NCBI RefSeq assembly: GCF_042657385.1 | Contig: NZ_JBHSLA010000002.1 | Location: 1-64,000, forward strand | Origin: Algorimicrobium hallyeonense | GTDB taxonomy: Bacteria > Bacteroidota > Bacteroidia > Flavobacteriales > Flavobacteriaceae | Direction: 5' to 3' | DNA: 64,000 nt | In this document: in pieces, positions 35,403 through 44,250 of the stretch | Numbering within the stretch: the first letter of the stretch is position 1 | How the letters are laid out: each line of letters begins with the position of its first letter | The notes under the pieces: generated by a model | What the model was told of the DNA's origin: nothing | Databases searched by the model: none | Seen by the model: only the letters and a program-made list of their open reading frames with translations | Made by a program: the position numbers and the translations under genes

Positions 35403-37514
35403 TTACAAAAACCACAATTTGTTTTTTGCATCCTCTGGAACACCATTGTTAAAGCGTGGTGCTATTTGTGCCACCATTTCAGGGTATTTAATGGTAATTG
35501 GTACATTTTGTTGGCGTAATGATTTCCAATAGAGTCTGCTGAATTGATAGACTTGGGTTAAAAGTTCTAATGCTACATTAGCATCTTCAAACGCATCGTC
35601 GTCTGGACTACTCATTTTAATTTTTATTGGAAATGGATAGCCATCTGTATCTGTGTAGTATTGTGAATTTGGATAACGTGCATTATTAAATAACAAAAAT
35701 TGGTTGCTGTCTATACGAATGTATGTACCACTTACTGGCATCAATTTATTATTCCAATTAAGGTCGTAAGCAATAATGTCTTCAGATTCTGTTTTGTTGA
35801 TGTTAAGTATATATAAAGGTACTCCTAACTCTAATTGATGCATTCCTTCAATAATAGGCTGTAATTCTTCATATTTCATTTCTTTGTAAAAGTGAATGAC
35901 TACTTTATCTGCTTGAGCTACTGAAGTAAAATCTCTAATAGCTTTTAAAATGCTTCCTGCTAATAACTTGGTTTGGTTTTGATTGAAATATTCAAAGTTT
36001 CTGAATAGACCGTTATTTTGAAAACTAAAAGCACTTGCTATGTAACGCCTGTTTTCGCCTTGATTGGTAAAGGCTCCTACTCCAATAACTAATTCTTTTT
36101 TATCGGTTACTGCTAACTTCCAAGGTGCGCCACCTAATTTAGCGTGTATTGCCAATGCCATATTTTGTAAGGAAAACTGAAAGTTGTATTGATTTTCAAT
36201 ATTTTCAATCATTTTATGATAATCCACTACTTGGGTAATAATACCTTCATTTAAAAACAATTCCTTTATTTGAATATAAATTTCTCTGTCTTCGGGATCT
36301 GGTGTAAACTTATCGAATGGGCTTAAATAAAAAGCAGCATACTTTACATTGTCGTGGTCAAATTTTAGGTTTTCTAGCTTTTGTATGATGTCTGGTAAAG
36401 GGTCGTTCTCGTTTGTAAATTCAATAAAATGTTCTTTGGATGTTGATGCTTTAATATTTACATAATCTTCTATCCCTTTGAAATATTTCTTTTGTGCTGT
36501 GACACCAAATTTTAAATTGTTATAAAAACTCTTTACGGCTTCTTTATGTGAGGTGTGATATATAAAAAAGAATTTAATATTTGGACCTTTAGGACGTCTG
36601 TAAGGTGTAAACATATTCATAGCCAATTTAGGCACTAAATGCGTTTTCTTATTACCATATTGGTCTTTGCCAAACTCCAATAAGCCTACTTCTGGATTGA
36701 TGTGATTTATGCGATTACCTGGTACATCAATAAATTCGTCTATTTTAAAAGGAAATATGGCTTTAAATTCTTCTGTAAAGAGATAAGAGGCAGCAAATTT
36801 ATTGATGAGGGCTACATACTTTTGATATTTATTGGTAGGTCTTGTAGGTTCTTCAATAGGAATGTTTAAAGCTCTTGCGAGTTGTAAATTGAATATAGGG
36901 AAGGCTTTATCAAACACAATACTATTATAAAACTCTTCTTTATCTTCTGTATCGCGTTTCATTTGATAATTGACCGTTTTTTGGCCATATACACAACGCT
37001 TTATATACTCTGTTTCCTCAATATCCTTAACAGACTTTGTAAGGACTTTTGACATACCATCATACGAAACGATGAGTTCTGGCAAATCGGTGAGTTTTGC
37101 GAATTGTATTTTAAATGAAAACTTATAGTATAAATTATAATCTGCTGTATTCCCTTTTTTTGAAGGCATCCATACTTGTACATCCCTCACAAAGTTTTTT
37201 ACTACGATATAGCCTTTTTCTAAAAAGTAGTTTTTTAATTGGTGTTTAAGATATTGCTTGTAAATGCGCAACTCTCTACCATCAACCAACTTTATTTTTA
37301 TACTTGGTGCATCAGGTATTTGTTGTGTAAAGGTGGTAAATATTTGGTCTGTGTTTGATAGGTCTGTTTTTGGAAACGCCTCTTTAATCTGCTTTGAAAA
37401 CTTTGATTTGTGTATGGGGTGACTGCCTTCCATATCTTCTAATGAAAAATAAAAGGTTGGTGCACTATTTGGCCATTTAAAGTTTAGGATGTTGGTTTTT
37501 AAGTGTTCTTGCAT
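35403..37514 (-). CDS. Prokaryotic Argonaute, catalytically inactive
   Basis: 703 residues, long enough for N, linker, MID and PIWI parts. The PIWI-type signature LAIHAKLGGAPWKL (about 450-464) is clear, followed by LVIGVGAFTNQ (about 473) and IASAFSFQNNG. In active Argonautes the first catalytic Asp lies in a GIDxS-like strand; here it is GVG. The strand normally ending in the second Asp reads VVIHFYKEM (about 536). The DEDX site is therefore lost, so guide-directed target sensing without cleavage is expected. It is the last gene of an operon with two TIR proteins and a membrane protein, 32 bases after the latter. Confidence 0.82.
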   Translation of the reverse strand: MQEHLKTNILNFKWPNSAPTFYFSLEDMEGSHPIHKSKFSKQIKEAFPKTDLSNTDQIFTTFTQQIPDAPSIKIKLVDGRELRIYKQYLKHQLKNYFLEKGYIVVKNFVRDVQVWMPSKKGNTADYNLYYKFSFKIQFAKLTDLPELIVSYDGMSKVLTKSVKDIEETEYIKRCVYGQKTVNYQMKRDTEDKEEFYNSIVFDKAFPIFNLQLARALNIPIEEPTRPTNKYQKYVALINKFAASYLFTEEFKAIFPFKIDEFIDVPGNRINHINPEVGLLEFGKDQYGNKKTHLVPKLAMNMFTPYRRPKGPNIKFFFIYHTSHKEAVKSFYNNLKFGVTAQKKYFKGIEDYVNIKASTSKEHFIEFTNENDPLPDIIQKLENLKFDHDNVKYAAFYLSPFDKFTPDPEDREIYIQIKELFLNEGIITQVVDYHKMIENIENQYNFQFSLQNMALAIHAKLGGAPWKLAVTDKKELVIGVGAFTNQGENRRYIASAFSFQNNGLFRNFEYFNQNQTKLLAGSILKAIRDFTSVAQADKVVIHFYKEMKYEELQPIIEGMHQLELGVPLYILNINKTESEDIIAYDLNWNNKLMPVSGTYIRIDSNQFLLFNNARYPNSQYYTDTDGYPFPIKIKMSSPDDDAFEDANVALELLTQVYQFSRLYWKSLRQQNVPITIKYPEMVAQIAPRFNNGVPEDAKNKLWFL

Positions 37515-37546
37515 AGATATTGAGGTGTTTAATTTTTACATAAATA

Positions 37547-37951
37547 TTATTGGTTTAGTTTCAAAAAGTAGAATACACATATAATCAGTAAAATTATTTC
37601 TGATAAATAAATCGGCCATATTGTTGGCCTAAAAGCTATTTTCCAAGGATTGATTTTACTTTTATAATTAGAGATATCCATTGACATTGATTTAGCTTCT
37701 TTTTTAATTACAGCGCTGTATAATTCTCTAAAGATTTTTTCAAGCCATAAATAGTGAGCATCTAAATACCAAAATAGAAGTGCAACAGGAAAGCCAATAA
37801 TAAATATTTTATAATCTTCTTTATCAATACCAAACGCCATTAACGCAGTAATAGCTGTAATGCTCCAACTTTTAACTAAAAAGGATTTATGTGACAATCT
37901 ATCTATCACATTATGAATCAGTTCTAAATGTTTAATTTTTGTTTCTTTCAT
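37547..37951 (-). CDS. Small membrane protein of the TIR/Argonaute operon
   Basis: 134 residues. Membrane segments at about 27-45, 50-66 and 112-131; between them FWYLDAHYLWLEKIFRELY, a motif I associate with small membrane proteins next to TIR and other defence genes. No signal peptide. It starts 4 bases after the second TIR gene and precedes the Argonaute, so it may be the membrane-acting effector or an anchor. Function unknown. Confidence 0.6.
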   Translation of the reverse strand: MKETKIKHLELIHNVIDRLSHKSFLVKSWSITAITALMAFGIDKEDYKIFIIGFPVALLFWYLDAHYLWLEKIFRELYSAVIKKEAKSMSMDISNYKSKINPWKIAFRPTIWPIYLSEIILLIICVFYFLKLNQ

Positions 37952-37955
37952 TCCT

Positions 37956-38534
37956 TTATGTTCTTAATATTGGGTCTGTTCCTTTAAGCCAATAATCCAT
38001 CATTACATATTTATTTAAGCTTTCTCTAATCCACAATTTAATATTGTCAGTATTGGCAATGTTGTTCTGTGTTATGTAAGGATAAATTCCTAAATACTCC
38101 GTTCCGTTGAAGCTATCGGACTCATAATCCGAAATGGGTAATACAGCAACTCTTCCTTTAATACCATCAAAATACCCCAACTCCCAAGGCATCCATTTTG
38201 ACAAACTACTATTTCTTGAAAAAGCATATACTAATGACTTACAGTTTTGCATTCGATATCTTATTCTTTCTGCTGTTTCTTTAGTAACAGAATTGCGATT
38301 GAGTTGAAAATCATCAATCCAATCAACATAAACTGAAAAGCCAAAATCTTCTAAATAAATTTTTAAGCTTGCTATTTCCTCTTTGTCTAAATAACTATGC
38401 GATAAAAATATATCGTATTCTTTGTTAATATTGAATGATTCATTTAAGATTTGAGGTGCTCCCAAACCTTTACTTAAATTCACTTTTCTGTGACTTGTTA
38501 TTCTACTTAATAAATCTTTAGTAATTAAACTCAT
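37956..38534 (-). CDS. Stand-alone TIR-domain protein 2
   Basis: 192 residues. The TIR fold appears as DIFLSHSYLDK (about 41-51), FSVYVDWIDD, and SKWMPWELGYFDG, with the catalytic-type glutamate at about 118. Bacterial TIR domains of this kind hydrolyse or cyclise NAD+. There is no second domain; the first 40 residues are a short variable leader. It begins one base after the other TIR gene, so the two are co-expressed and perhaps act as a heteromer. Confidence 0.85.
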   Translation of the reverse strand: MSLITKDLLSRITSHRKVNLSKGLGAPQILNESFNINKEYDIFLSHSYLDKEEIASLKIYLEDFGFSVYVDWIDDFQLNRNSVTKETAERIRYRMQNCKSLVYAFSRNSSLSKWMPWELGYFDGIKGRVAVLPISDYESDSFNGTEYLGIYPYITQNNIANTDNIKLWIRESLNKYVMMDYWLKGTDPILRT

Positions 38535-38535
38535 A

Positions 38536-39102
38536 CTAATTCTTTAACCAATCAATTAAATCCTTTTTCTTTCCGTCAGGATATATCACAGTATATTCAT
38601 CATCCCATTCTATAGACTTATACTTTTTGTCCACATATGGGTAAATCTGTAAATACTCATTTCCAATCCAATTACCAGAATTATCAGCAACAGGCAATAA
38701 AGCAATATGTTCAATATACTTGTGTACGTCTCCTAATCCCAACTCCCAATTACACCATTTAGAATCTATACCTTCATTTGTGGCTAAAAGAATAAACTTT
38801 TTATTGGCATCAATCATATTTTTAATCTTAATTGCTGTTTTTCCCGTTGGCGGATAGGACAATTCATCATCCATCCAATCTACATAAACTTGTACTTTTA
38901 GCTTATTAAGTATACCAACCAAATATTCTACTAAATCAGAATTTTTATGACTATGGCTTATAAATACACTTGACTCAAATTCACTTCTCTTTTTAGCAAG
39001 TTTTGAAGACATTGCTAACAACACAGCCATACTGCCTTTTAAACCATAATCATCTTTACCAAGAGTAGATTTTAATTGTTCTTTAGTAATAAAATCTGCC
39101 AT
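38536..39102 (-). CDS. Stand-alone TIR-domain protein 1
   Basis: 188 residues. SSVFISHSHKNSD (about 44-56), VQVYVDWMDDE and SKWCNWELGLGD (glutamate at about 120) define a TIR domain with the NADase glutamate kept. The 40-residue leader (ADFITKEQLKST...MAVLLAMSSKL) resembles that of the downstream TIR protein, suggesting duplication. It lies 3 bases after the type IIG restriction-modification gene. With the Argonaute it could form an NAD-depleting defence, by analogy with short-Argonaute TIR systems; that is inference. Confidence 0.85.
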   Translation of the reverse strand: MADFITKEQLKSTLGKDDYGLKGSMAVLLAMSSKLAKKRSEFESSVFISHSHKNSDLVEYLVGILNKLKVQVYVDWMDDELSYPPTGKTAIKIKNMIDANKKFILLATNEGIDSKWCNWELGLGDVHKYIEHIALLPVADNSGNWIGNEYLQIYPYVDKKYKSIEWDDEYTVIYPDGKKKDLIDWLKN

Positions 39103-39105
39103 ATA

Positions 39106-42100
39106 TTAACTATTCTCAACAATTTGTATTTCTTCCTCTGTTAACCTATACAACTCATACACCATAGTATCAATTTCTTTTTCTGTTTGGGTGATTTGGG
39201 TTTGCAGCTCTTGGGCTTTTTTCTTGTTATCCTCGAAGAGTTCTAACCACTCAAACTCATCTTTTTTGGTAAGCGATGTGCCACCTGCTTTTTTAATGGC
39301 TCTGTTGAGTTCTTTTATAAAGTCTGCAAAGTCTAACTCGTGCCAGTTTTCGAGTTTTTTTGTGAGTTTTTCTAATTCAAATTTGAAACAGAAATACTTT
39401 CTAAAAGAATCTTGAACCTTGTTAATGTTACTATTTAATTCTATTAGATTATTTCCTGATTCTGACAATTCAGTATCTATTTGAATAAGTTTTTTTGAAA
39501 TTGGAATTGTGGTTATTTTGTCTCTCCTAAAATCATAAAAACCTCCTTGTAAGGTTGTGCAAACATTCTTTAAATAGAAAAAGATGAGTTTAGAATTTAA
39601 AAGAGATAATAATGCTTTAGAATCTGTTGAAATAAAGAAATTATTATCTAACAAAAACACCTCTCCCTTTTCATCAAAATAAAAATTACCTCTATTATTA
39701 ATTCTTGGATAAATTATTTTGGGTTGTTTCATTTCTTCATAATAGGCACAAGCTCTTAAATTCCAATAGTTTTCACCTTGGTCATATCTTTTAATTAAAG
39801 CATCTTTAAAATTGTCTAACTCTGCTTGAATGTCAGGATATAGGTTAGGAATATCATCATCGTAACCTGTAAATAATAAATATTTATCTTGAAAATTAAA
39901 ATGATTTCTTTTGACTTCTTTACCAGTAGCTAATACTTTAATTCTTTCTTCATTTTTAGGGTTTTTAGCAATTAGTTCATTTCGTTTTATGCCATCTATA
40001 ATAAATGCCTCATTTCTGCCAGTTGTTAAGCCTCTATATATTTTTTTATCCACAAATTTCCCAAGCACTATGGAATCATTTTCTAATTTGTTTAAAATTT
40101 CAAATGATTTAACATCAATAAAATTCCACATATCTTCAGTTAAAGACTCAAAAGGAACTGGATGCTTTTTTAATTCTAATGTATTTATTGGATCTATAGT
40201 ATTATCTCTTTTATTAATTTCAGAAAAAACAAATGTTTTGGTCTTATAATCTGGATTTTTATTTAGTACATAAATTATTGGATATGTTGTAGCATCTGCA
40301 AAAACAGGGTAATCATCAAAATCAAACAACAATTCTAAATTTGCATCTTCTTTTATAACTTTTCGTATCTCCTTGCCATAAGTCGCTTTTAAAAATTTGT
40401 TTGGTAAAATGAAAGAAAACAAACCATTTTTATTCATTAAATTAATTCCTTTTTCAATAAAATAAGTATACAAGTCCGCTACACTATTATAGCATTTATA
40501 ATTTTTTTCTAAATAGGGTTTAATATCTTTAAACAGTTCTTGTCTCACATAAGGCGGATTCCCAATTACTACGTCAAAGCCTTGTTTTGATTCGGCAGAT
40601 TGCTTCGTTCCTCGCAATGACGTACCAAATATTTGAGGAAACTGCTCTTGCCAATTAAAGGCTTTATCTCCTGCTACGGTTTTACTATCAATTAATGAGT
40701 TACCACATTTTATGTTGTTGCTTAAATCGTTGAGTTTACGTCTTGGTTGTGCTGTACGTAACCATAGGGATAGTTTGGCAATTTCTACAGATTCTTCGTT
40801 GAGATCAACCCCATAGATGTTGTTTTCGAGAATGGTAGTTTCTATGTCGCTTAAAATAAAGCCACCACCCAAAACTTTAGCTTTTAATTCATCGATGTAT
40901 CGGTGTTCTTTTATTAAAAAGTCTAACGCTTGGTTTAAGAATGCTCCAGAACCACAAGCTGGGTCGCAAATGGTTATTTGCAGTAGCCACTCACGATAGG
41001 TGTCTAATACGTCTAATAGTTGTTTTTTAGTGTTTTGGTGTGTGCCTTTTTTAAGCTCGAAATAGGCTTCTTCTTTGAAGCCAAGTATTTCTTTTTTCTC
41101 TTGACAGAGCTTACCAACGGTATTTTCTACAATATATTTGGTAATGTATTTGGGTGTGTAGAAAACGCCATCTTTTTTACGCTTACTCTTTTGCTTATCG
41201 AACTCGCCACCTTCAATTTCGGCATTTACGCTTTCTATTTCGTTGAGTGAGTTTTCAAAAATATGCCCTAAAATATTGACATCTACCTGACTGCTAAAAT
41301 CGTATTTAGCAAGTTTGTAGGCGTGTTTATACAGTAATGCATCGTCAATCTCCAAACTATCTATAATAGCGTCCGGTTTAAAGAGACCTCCATTATAGGC
41401 ATAAATTTCAGCTCTTGATGTTGTGCCTTTTCTACCTTCATCTAAAAAATGAAAGTATTGTTTAAAGAGGTTATACAATGGACGTTCGTCACCAAAATCG
41501 ATGTCGGCTTTCCATTTGTCTAAAATCTGTATGGTTGAGTTTGGTGGTAATAGGTCTCTATCTTCAGCAAAGAAAATGAACAGGAAACGGTCTATTAGTT
41601 TCTGTGATTTTTTGAATAGGGATAGTTTTACGTTTTTTTCGAGTGCTTTGTTCTCATTAGCGTTGTTATCTTCAAGAGATTGCCGCGCTTCGCTCGCAAT
41701 GACAGCATCCATTTTAATGCGTTTGGCGTTGCGTTTTACCAAGTCCCTAAAGAGTTCGCGTTTAAATACCGAGTAATCGTTGTAAAACTGCTTGGTGATT
41801 TTTTCTTCCTCTACTAAAGATGCTTCTTTAATAGTAAGTGGCAGATTATTTAAAATATTGTCTTTGTGTAAGCACAGATGTAATAAGGCAAATTCTTCTG
41901 GTGCTAATTGAAACAGATTGAACTCTAAAAACTCGGTGGCATCATTGATGTAAAACCTCAACTTCTCAAAGTTGGATGTGATGACATACACACAACCTTT
42001 TTGATTGGCTTTATAGTCGAATGCTTGTTTACGGATGCTTTCTAAATCTTTTGTATTGGTTCCCTTTAACTCAATAACTCCAATTGCTTTGGTTTCCTTT

Positions 42101-42375
42101 AAAATAGCGCCATCTGCTTTTCCTGCTCCCTTTTGGTTTTTAAACTCGGTAGTAATGTTGAAGTCAGGCTTTGGATTAAGCGTATAATCCAAGACATTTA
42201 CAAACAACTCGTCCAGAAACTTTGCCTGGTACTGTTCTTCTTTAGAGTTTTTAATATTTTCTTGAATGGTAAGATTGTGAAAATACTTGGTGTATTTTTT
42301 ATAGGCACGCTCTACTACATTACTGTCTTGCTGTGTGAGGTATGTTTTTAATACTGATGTTTGGAATAATGCCAT
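39106..42375 (-). CDS. Type IIG restriction-modification enzyme (Eco57I-like)
   Basis: 1089 residues combining nuclease, methylase and specificity parts. The nuclease is N-terminal: GKADGAILK...IGVIELKGTN (about 85-110), a PD-(D/E)XK arrangement. The methylase has motif I DPACGSGAFL and motif IV NPPYV, preceded by FYTPKYIT. The C-terminal ~400 residues resemble a TaqI-type specificity domain. Two in-frame copies of a palindromic repeat lie in the gene and encode AVIASEARQS and SLRGTKQSAES. It follows the HTH gene directly (0 bases) and precedes the TIR genes. Confidence 0.88.
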   Translation of the reverse strand: MALFQTSVLKTYLTQQDSNVVERAYKKYTKYFHNLTIQENIKNSKEEQYQAKFLDELFVNVLDYTLNPKPDFNITTEFKNQKGAGKADGAILKETKAIGVIELKGTNTKDLESIRKQAFDYKANQKGCVYVITSNFEKLRFYINDATEFLEFNLFQLAPEEFALLHLCLHKDNILNNLPLTIKEASLVEEEKITKQFYNDYSVFKRELFRDLVKRNAKRIKMDAVIASEARQSLEDNNANENKALEKNVKLSLFKKSQKLIDRFLFIFFAEDRDLLPPNSTIQILDKWKADIDFGDERPLYNLFKQYFHFLDEGRKGTTSRAEIYAYNGGLFKPDAIIDSLEIDDALLYKHAYKLAKYDFSSQVDVNILGHIFENSLNEIESVNAEIEGGEFDKQKSKRKKDGVFYTPKYITKYIVENTVGKLCQEKKEILGFKEEAYFELKKGTHQNTKKQLLDVLDTYREWLLQITICDPACGSGAFLNQALDFLIKEHRYIDELKAKVLGGGFILSDIETTILENNIYGVDLNEESVEIAKLSLWLRTAQPRRKLNDLSNNIKCGNSLIDSKTVAGDKAFNWQEQFPQIFGTSLRGTKQSAESKQGFDVVIGNPPYVRQELFKDIKPYLEKNYKCYNSVADLYTYFIEKGINLMNKNGLFSFILPNKFLKATYGKEIRKVIKEDANLELLFDFDDYPVFADATTYPIIYVLNKNPDYKTKTFVFSEINKRDNTIDPINTLELKKHPVPFESLTEDMWNFIDVKSFEILNKLENDSIVLGKFVDKKIYRGLTTGRNEAFIIDGIKRNELIAKNPKNEERIKVLATGKEVKRNHFNFQDKYLLFTGYDDDIPNLYPDIQAELDNFKDALIKRYDQGENYWNLRACAYYEEMKQPKIIYPRINNRGNFYFDEKGEVFLLDNNFFISTDSKALLSLLNSKLIFFYLKNVCTTLQGGFYDFRRDKITTIPISKKLIQIDTELSESGNNLIELNSNINKVQDSFRKYFCFKFELEKLTKKLENWHELDFADFIKELNRAIKKAGGTSLTKKDEFEWLELFEDNKKKAQELQTQITQTEKEIDTMVYELYRLTEEEIQIVENS
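40597..40621. repeat. REP-like palindromic element inside the type IIG gene, copy 1
   Basis: AGATTGCTTCGTTCCTCGCAATGAC; the first and last blocks (ATTGC, GCAAT) are complementary. It is the same element as 41677-41703 and a common genome-wide bacterial palindromic repeat type. It is translated as part of the protein without breaking the frame. Confidence 0.65.
41677..41703. repeat. REP-like palindromic element inside the type IIG gene, copy 2
   Basis: Begins AGATTGCCGCGC and ends CTCGCAATGAC, the same plan and orientation as the copy at 40597-40621. It encodes the peptide AVIASEARQS on the minus strand, within a linker between the nuclease and the methylase. Confidence 0.65.
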
Positions 42376-42681
42376 TTAAAGCTGCTGTTTTTTGTTGGTT
42401 AAGTTCTTAATTTCTTCTTCTGCTTTTTTGAGGATTTCCGTACTGTTGGATTCATCTTTAATCATTTTGACAATTTTATCTGCCATCCAAAGCTTTAGTA
42501 GCTCATTTTCACTTTCATTTAAAGCCTCTGCCAAATCCTCTACTTGTTCTTTTCTGGCGATACGTGTACCGCGTTCAATCTTACTTAATAGCGCAGTATC
42601 GATACTCATTTGAGATGCTACTTCACGAAGTAATAGTTGCTTCTCTTCCCTTAACTTCCTTATATAATTACCAAATGCCAT
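42376..42681 (-). CDS. XRE-type HTH regulator of the restriction-modification operon
   Basis: About 101 residues from the ATG at 42681 (MAFGNYIRKLREEKQ); an ATG eight codons earlier is open. A standard HTH_3 domain (LLLREVASQMSIDTALLSKIERG) occupies residues 12-60, with a charged helical tail. It is immediately upstream of the type IIG gene with no gap, as in controller-protein loci, and likely autoregulates the whole Argonaute/TIR/RM operon. Confidence 0.85.
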   Translation of the reverse strand: MAFGNYIRKLREEKQLLLREVASQMSIDTALLSKIERGTRIARKEQVEDLAEALNESENELLKLWMADKIVKMIKDESNSTEILKKAEEEIKNLTNKKQQL

Positions 42682-42705
42682 TTTAGAGAGATTTTGACTT
42701 GTCAA

Positions 42706-43046
42706 TATCTGTCTAATGTAAGAAAAAGTAAGTAAAGGAAAATAAAAAGATATAAACAGTTGTTAACAGATAATGAGGAAGTTGAGGATATTGAGGAATT
42801 AAGTGATTATTTTATTCTTTTTTGCATTGATCAAAAAAGAAACAAAAAAATCTAGGCTTACAATTCTTATTTACCCATTACGCTTTATGTCCTAAACAAA
42901 AAGAACTCGAAATACATTTCTCAAACAGCTTTTTGTTTTTAACGGACATTTCAGCTATGGGTCCCAAAGTCGAATTGTAGGTCGTTTTTAATACAAAAAG
43001 GAAAGACCGCTTTATGATAACTGATTATAAATTGAGCTGTTATTAA
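42706..43046. other. Intergenic region upstream of the defence operon
   Basis: About 340 bases without a gene. It is AT-rich, and includes a TTGATCAAAAAAGAAAC stretch of a kind I recall from Bacteroidota intergenic regions. The promoter of the HTH/type IIG operon should be near 42690-42800. No operator dyad stands out. Confidence 0.35.
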
Positions 43047-43643
43047 TTAAGACAGAGCGAAGTTTAATAAGGGTTTGTAGTGGTTATTATCGGCTTGTTT
43101 TACTGCTTTAAGATACGCTTTACGTGTATCGCTATCTTTAGAGAGATTAGCCGCACCCCAAGAAAAGGGTTCTTTACCAAATAGCTTTTCAATAATAATG
43201 TCAGCCATTAATCTACTATGTCTCCCATTTCCATTAGGGAAACAGTGTATGCTTACTAAACGATGTTTAAAGCGAATTGCGATTTCCTCTGGTGGATAGG
43301 TTTCGTTTTCTATCCAAAATAGCGTATCATCACAAAGCGCTTTTAACTGCATTGGGATTAGATAACTCTTAACCCCTATGTTTTTTTCTGTTTTTCTGAA
43401 TGTTCCAGCCCACGCCCACACATTGCCATACATACGCTTATGTAAGTCACAAATAAATTTTTCTGTGAACACCTGTTGGGGTTTGAACTTTTTACCAAAT
43501 ATCCACTGTAAGGCTTCTTCGATATTGAGTTGTTCGAACTCGTCCAATTCACCTTTAGTGGATATGGTTTCTATGAGTAAGCCCTCTTTTTCTTCTTCAT
43601 CAATTGGGGTTTGCCCATCTATGTAGTCCAAGTTTAATCCCAT
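43047..43643 (-). CDS. Mobile mystery protein B (Fic-domain)
   Basis: 198 residues. The Fic motif HCFPNGNGRHSR (about 133-144) is complete, matching HxFx(D/E/N)GNGRxxR, so nucleotidyl (AMP) transfer to a protein target is likely. The N-terminus (MGLNLDYIDGQTPIDEEEKEGL) is that of the mobile mystery protein B family. Its start overlaps the end of mobile mystery protein A by 10 bases. The pair is repeatedly found on mobile elements and behaves like a toxin/antitoxin or a control module. Confidence 0.9.
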   Translation of the reverse strand: MGLNLDYIDGQTPIDEEEKEGLLIETISTKGELDEFEQLNIEEALQWIFGKKFKPQQVFTEKFICDLHKRMYGNVWAWAGTFRKTEKNIGVKSYLIPMQLKALCDDTLFWIENETYPPEEIAIRFKHRLVSIHCFPNGNGRHSRLMADIIIEKLFGKEPFSWGAANLSKDSDTRKAYLKAVKQADNNHYKPLLNFALS

Positions 43644-44092
43644 AGCATTTTTGGCATTTCGTTTTTAATAATGGCTGTGCGCTCTTCAATCGCTTTTTTA
43701 ATGCGCTGTTTAGAGTTTTCTTGATCTTCCAATTTCATTGTATTAGACGTTCTGGATACAATGCGTATCGCCAATTCTTTGGCTTTTCGCTCTATTAAAT
43801 CATCTAACGTACCATCTTTAGGCACGAAGCCATATACCAATTGCATATCGAGCGCACTTGCAGTATCCTTTAAGGTTTTGAGGGTTATGTTTCCTTCTTT
43901 TTCCCTTGTTTCAATCTCCTGTACACTCTGTTTTGTAATAGACAATTTATCTGCCAACTGCTGTAAAGACATACCCAAAGATACTCTTACCGCCTTGAGC
44001 CAACCAGTGGGTGGTGGCGTTACTTGAGCAGCTGTATTAAACCCTCTTAATTTTCGGTCTAATTGTTCTAATTGTAATCTCTTCTTGTTCAT
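43634..44092 (-). CDS. Mobile mystery protein A (HTH)
   Basis: 152 residues. An XRE-type helix-turn-helix (VSLGMSLQQLADKLSITKQSVQEIE, about 33-57) sits in the characteristic MNKKRLQLEQLDRKL frame of mobile mystery protein A. It probably represses its own promoter and controls the Fic protein. Just upstream are four 20-bp repeats at exact 33-bp spacing (44096-44214), its probable operators. Confidence 0.9.
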   Translation of the reverse strand: MNKKRLQLEQLDRKLRGFNTAAQVTPPPTGWLKAVRVSLGMSLQQLADKLSITKQSVQEIETREKEGNITLKTLKDTASALDMQLVYGFVPKDGTLDDLIERKAKELAIRIVSRTSNTMKLEDQENSKQRIKKAIEERTAIIKNEMPKMLWD

Positions 44093-44095
44093 AAC

Positions 44096-44214
44096 GTAAG
44101 GCTTTAGACTGACATATTATTTACAAACGTAAGGTTTTAACCTGACATAAACAAATATTTCGTCAGCTTACAAACTGACATTAATAAACAAAAAGTAAGG
44201 CTATAGGCTGACAT
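44096..44214. promoter_or_regulatory. Four 20-bp repeats at exact 33-bp spacing (operator or iteron array)
   Basis: Copies at 44096-44115, 44129-44148, 44162-44181 and 44195-44214 follow GTAAGGyTwTArnCTGACAT. The third has GTCAG in place of GTAAG and is a better dyad (GTCAG/CTGAC). The constant period is about three helical turns, so bound protein would line up on one DNA face. The array lies between the ATG of mobile mystery protein A and the end of the primase gene. Confidence 0.8.
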
Positions 44215-44250
44215 AACATCTTTAATTCCTTAAATCCTTAAAATCCTTAA

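Noticed and set aside
35403..39102. Considered calling this a SPARTA system
   Set aside because: SPARTA has a short Argonaute and a TIR-APAZ fusion. Here the Argonaute is about 700 residues long and both TIR proteins are short and stand-alone.
39106..42375. Considered a BREX PglX-type methylase
   Set aside because: It has its own N-terminal nuclease and TaqI-type C-terminus, and no other BREX genes are near.
44096..44214. Regularly spaced repeats that could suggest a CRISPR array
   Set aside because: Repeats are degenerate 20-mers with 13-base gaps, far too short for spacers, and no cas gene is present.
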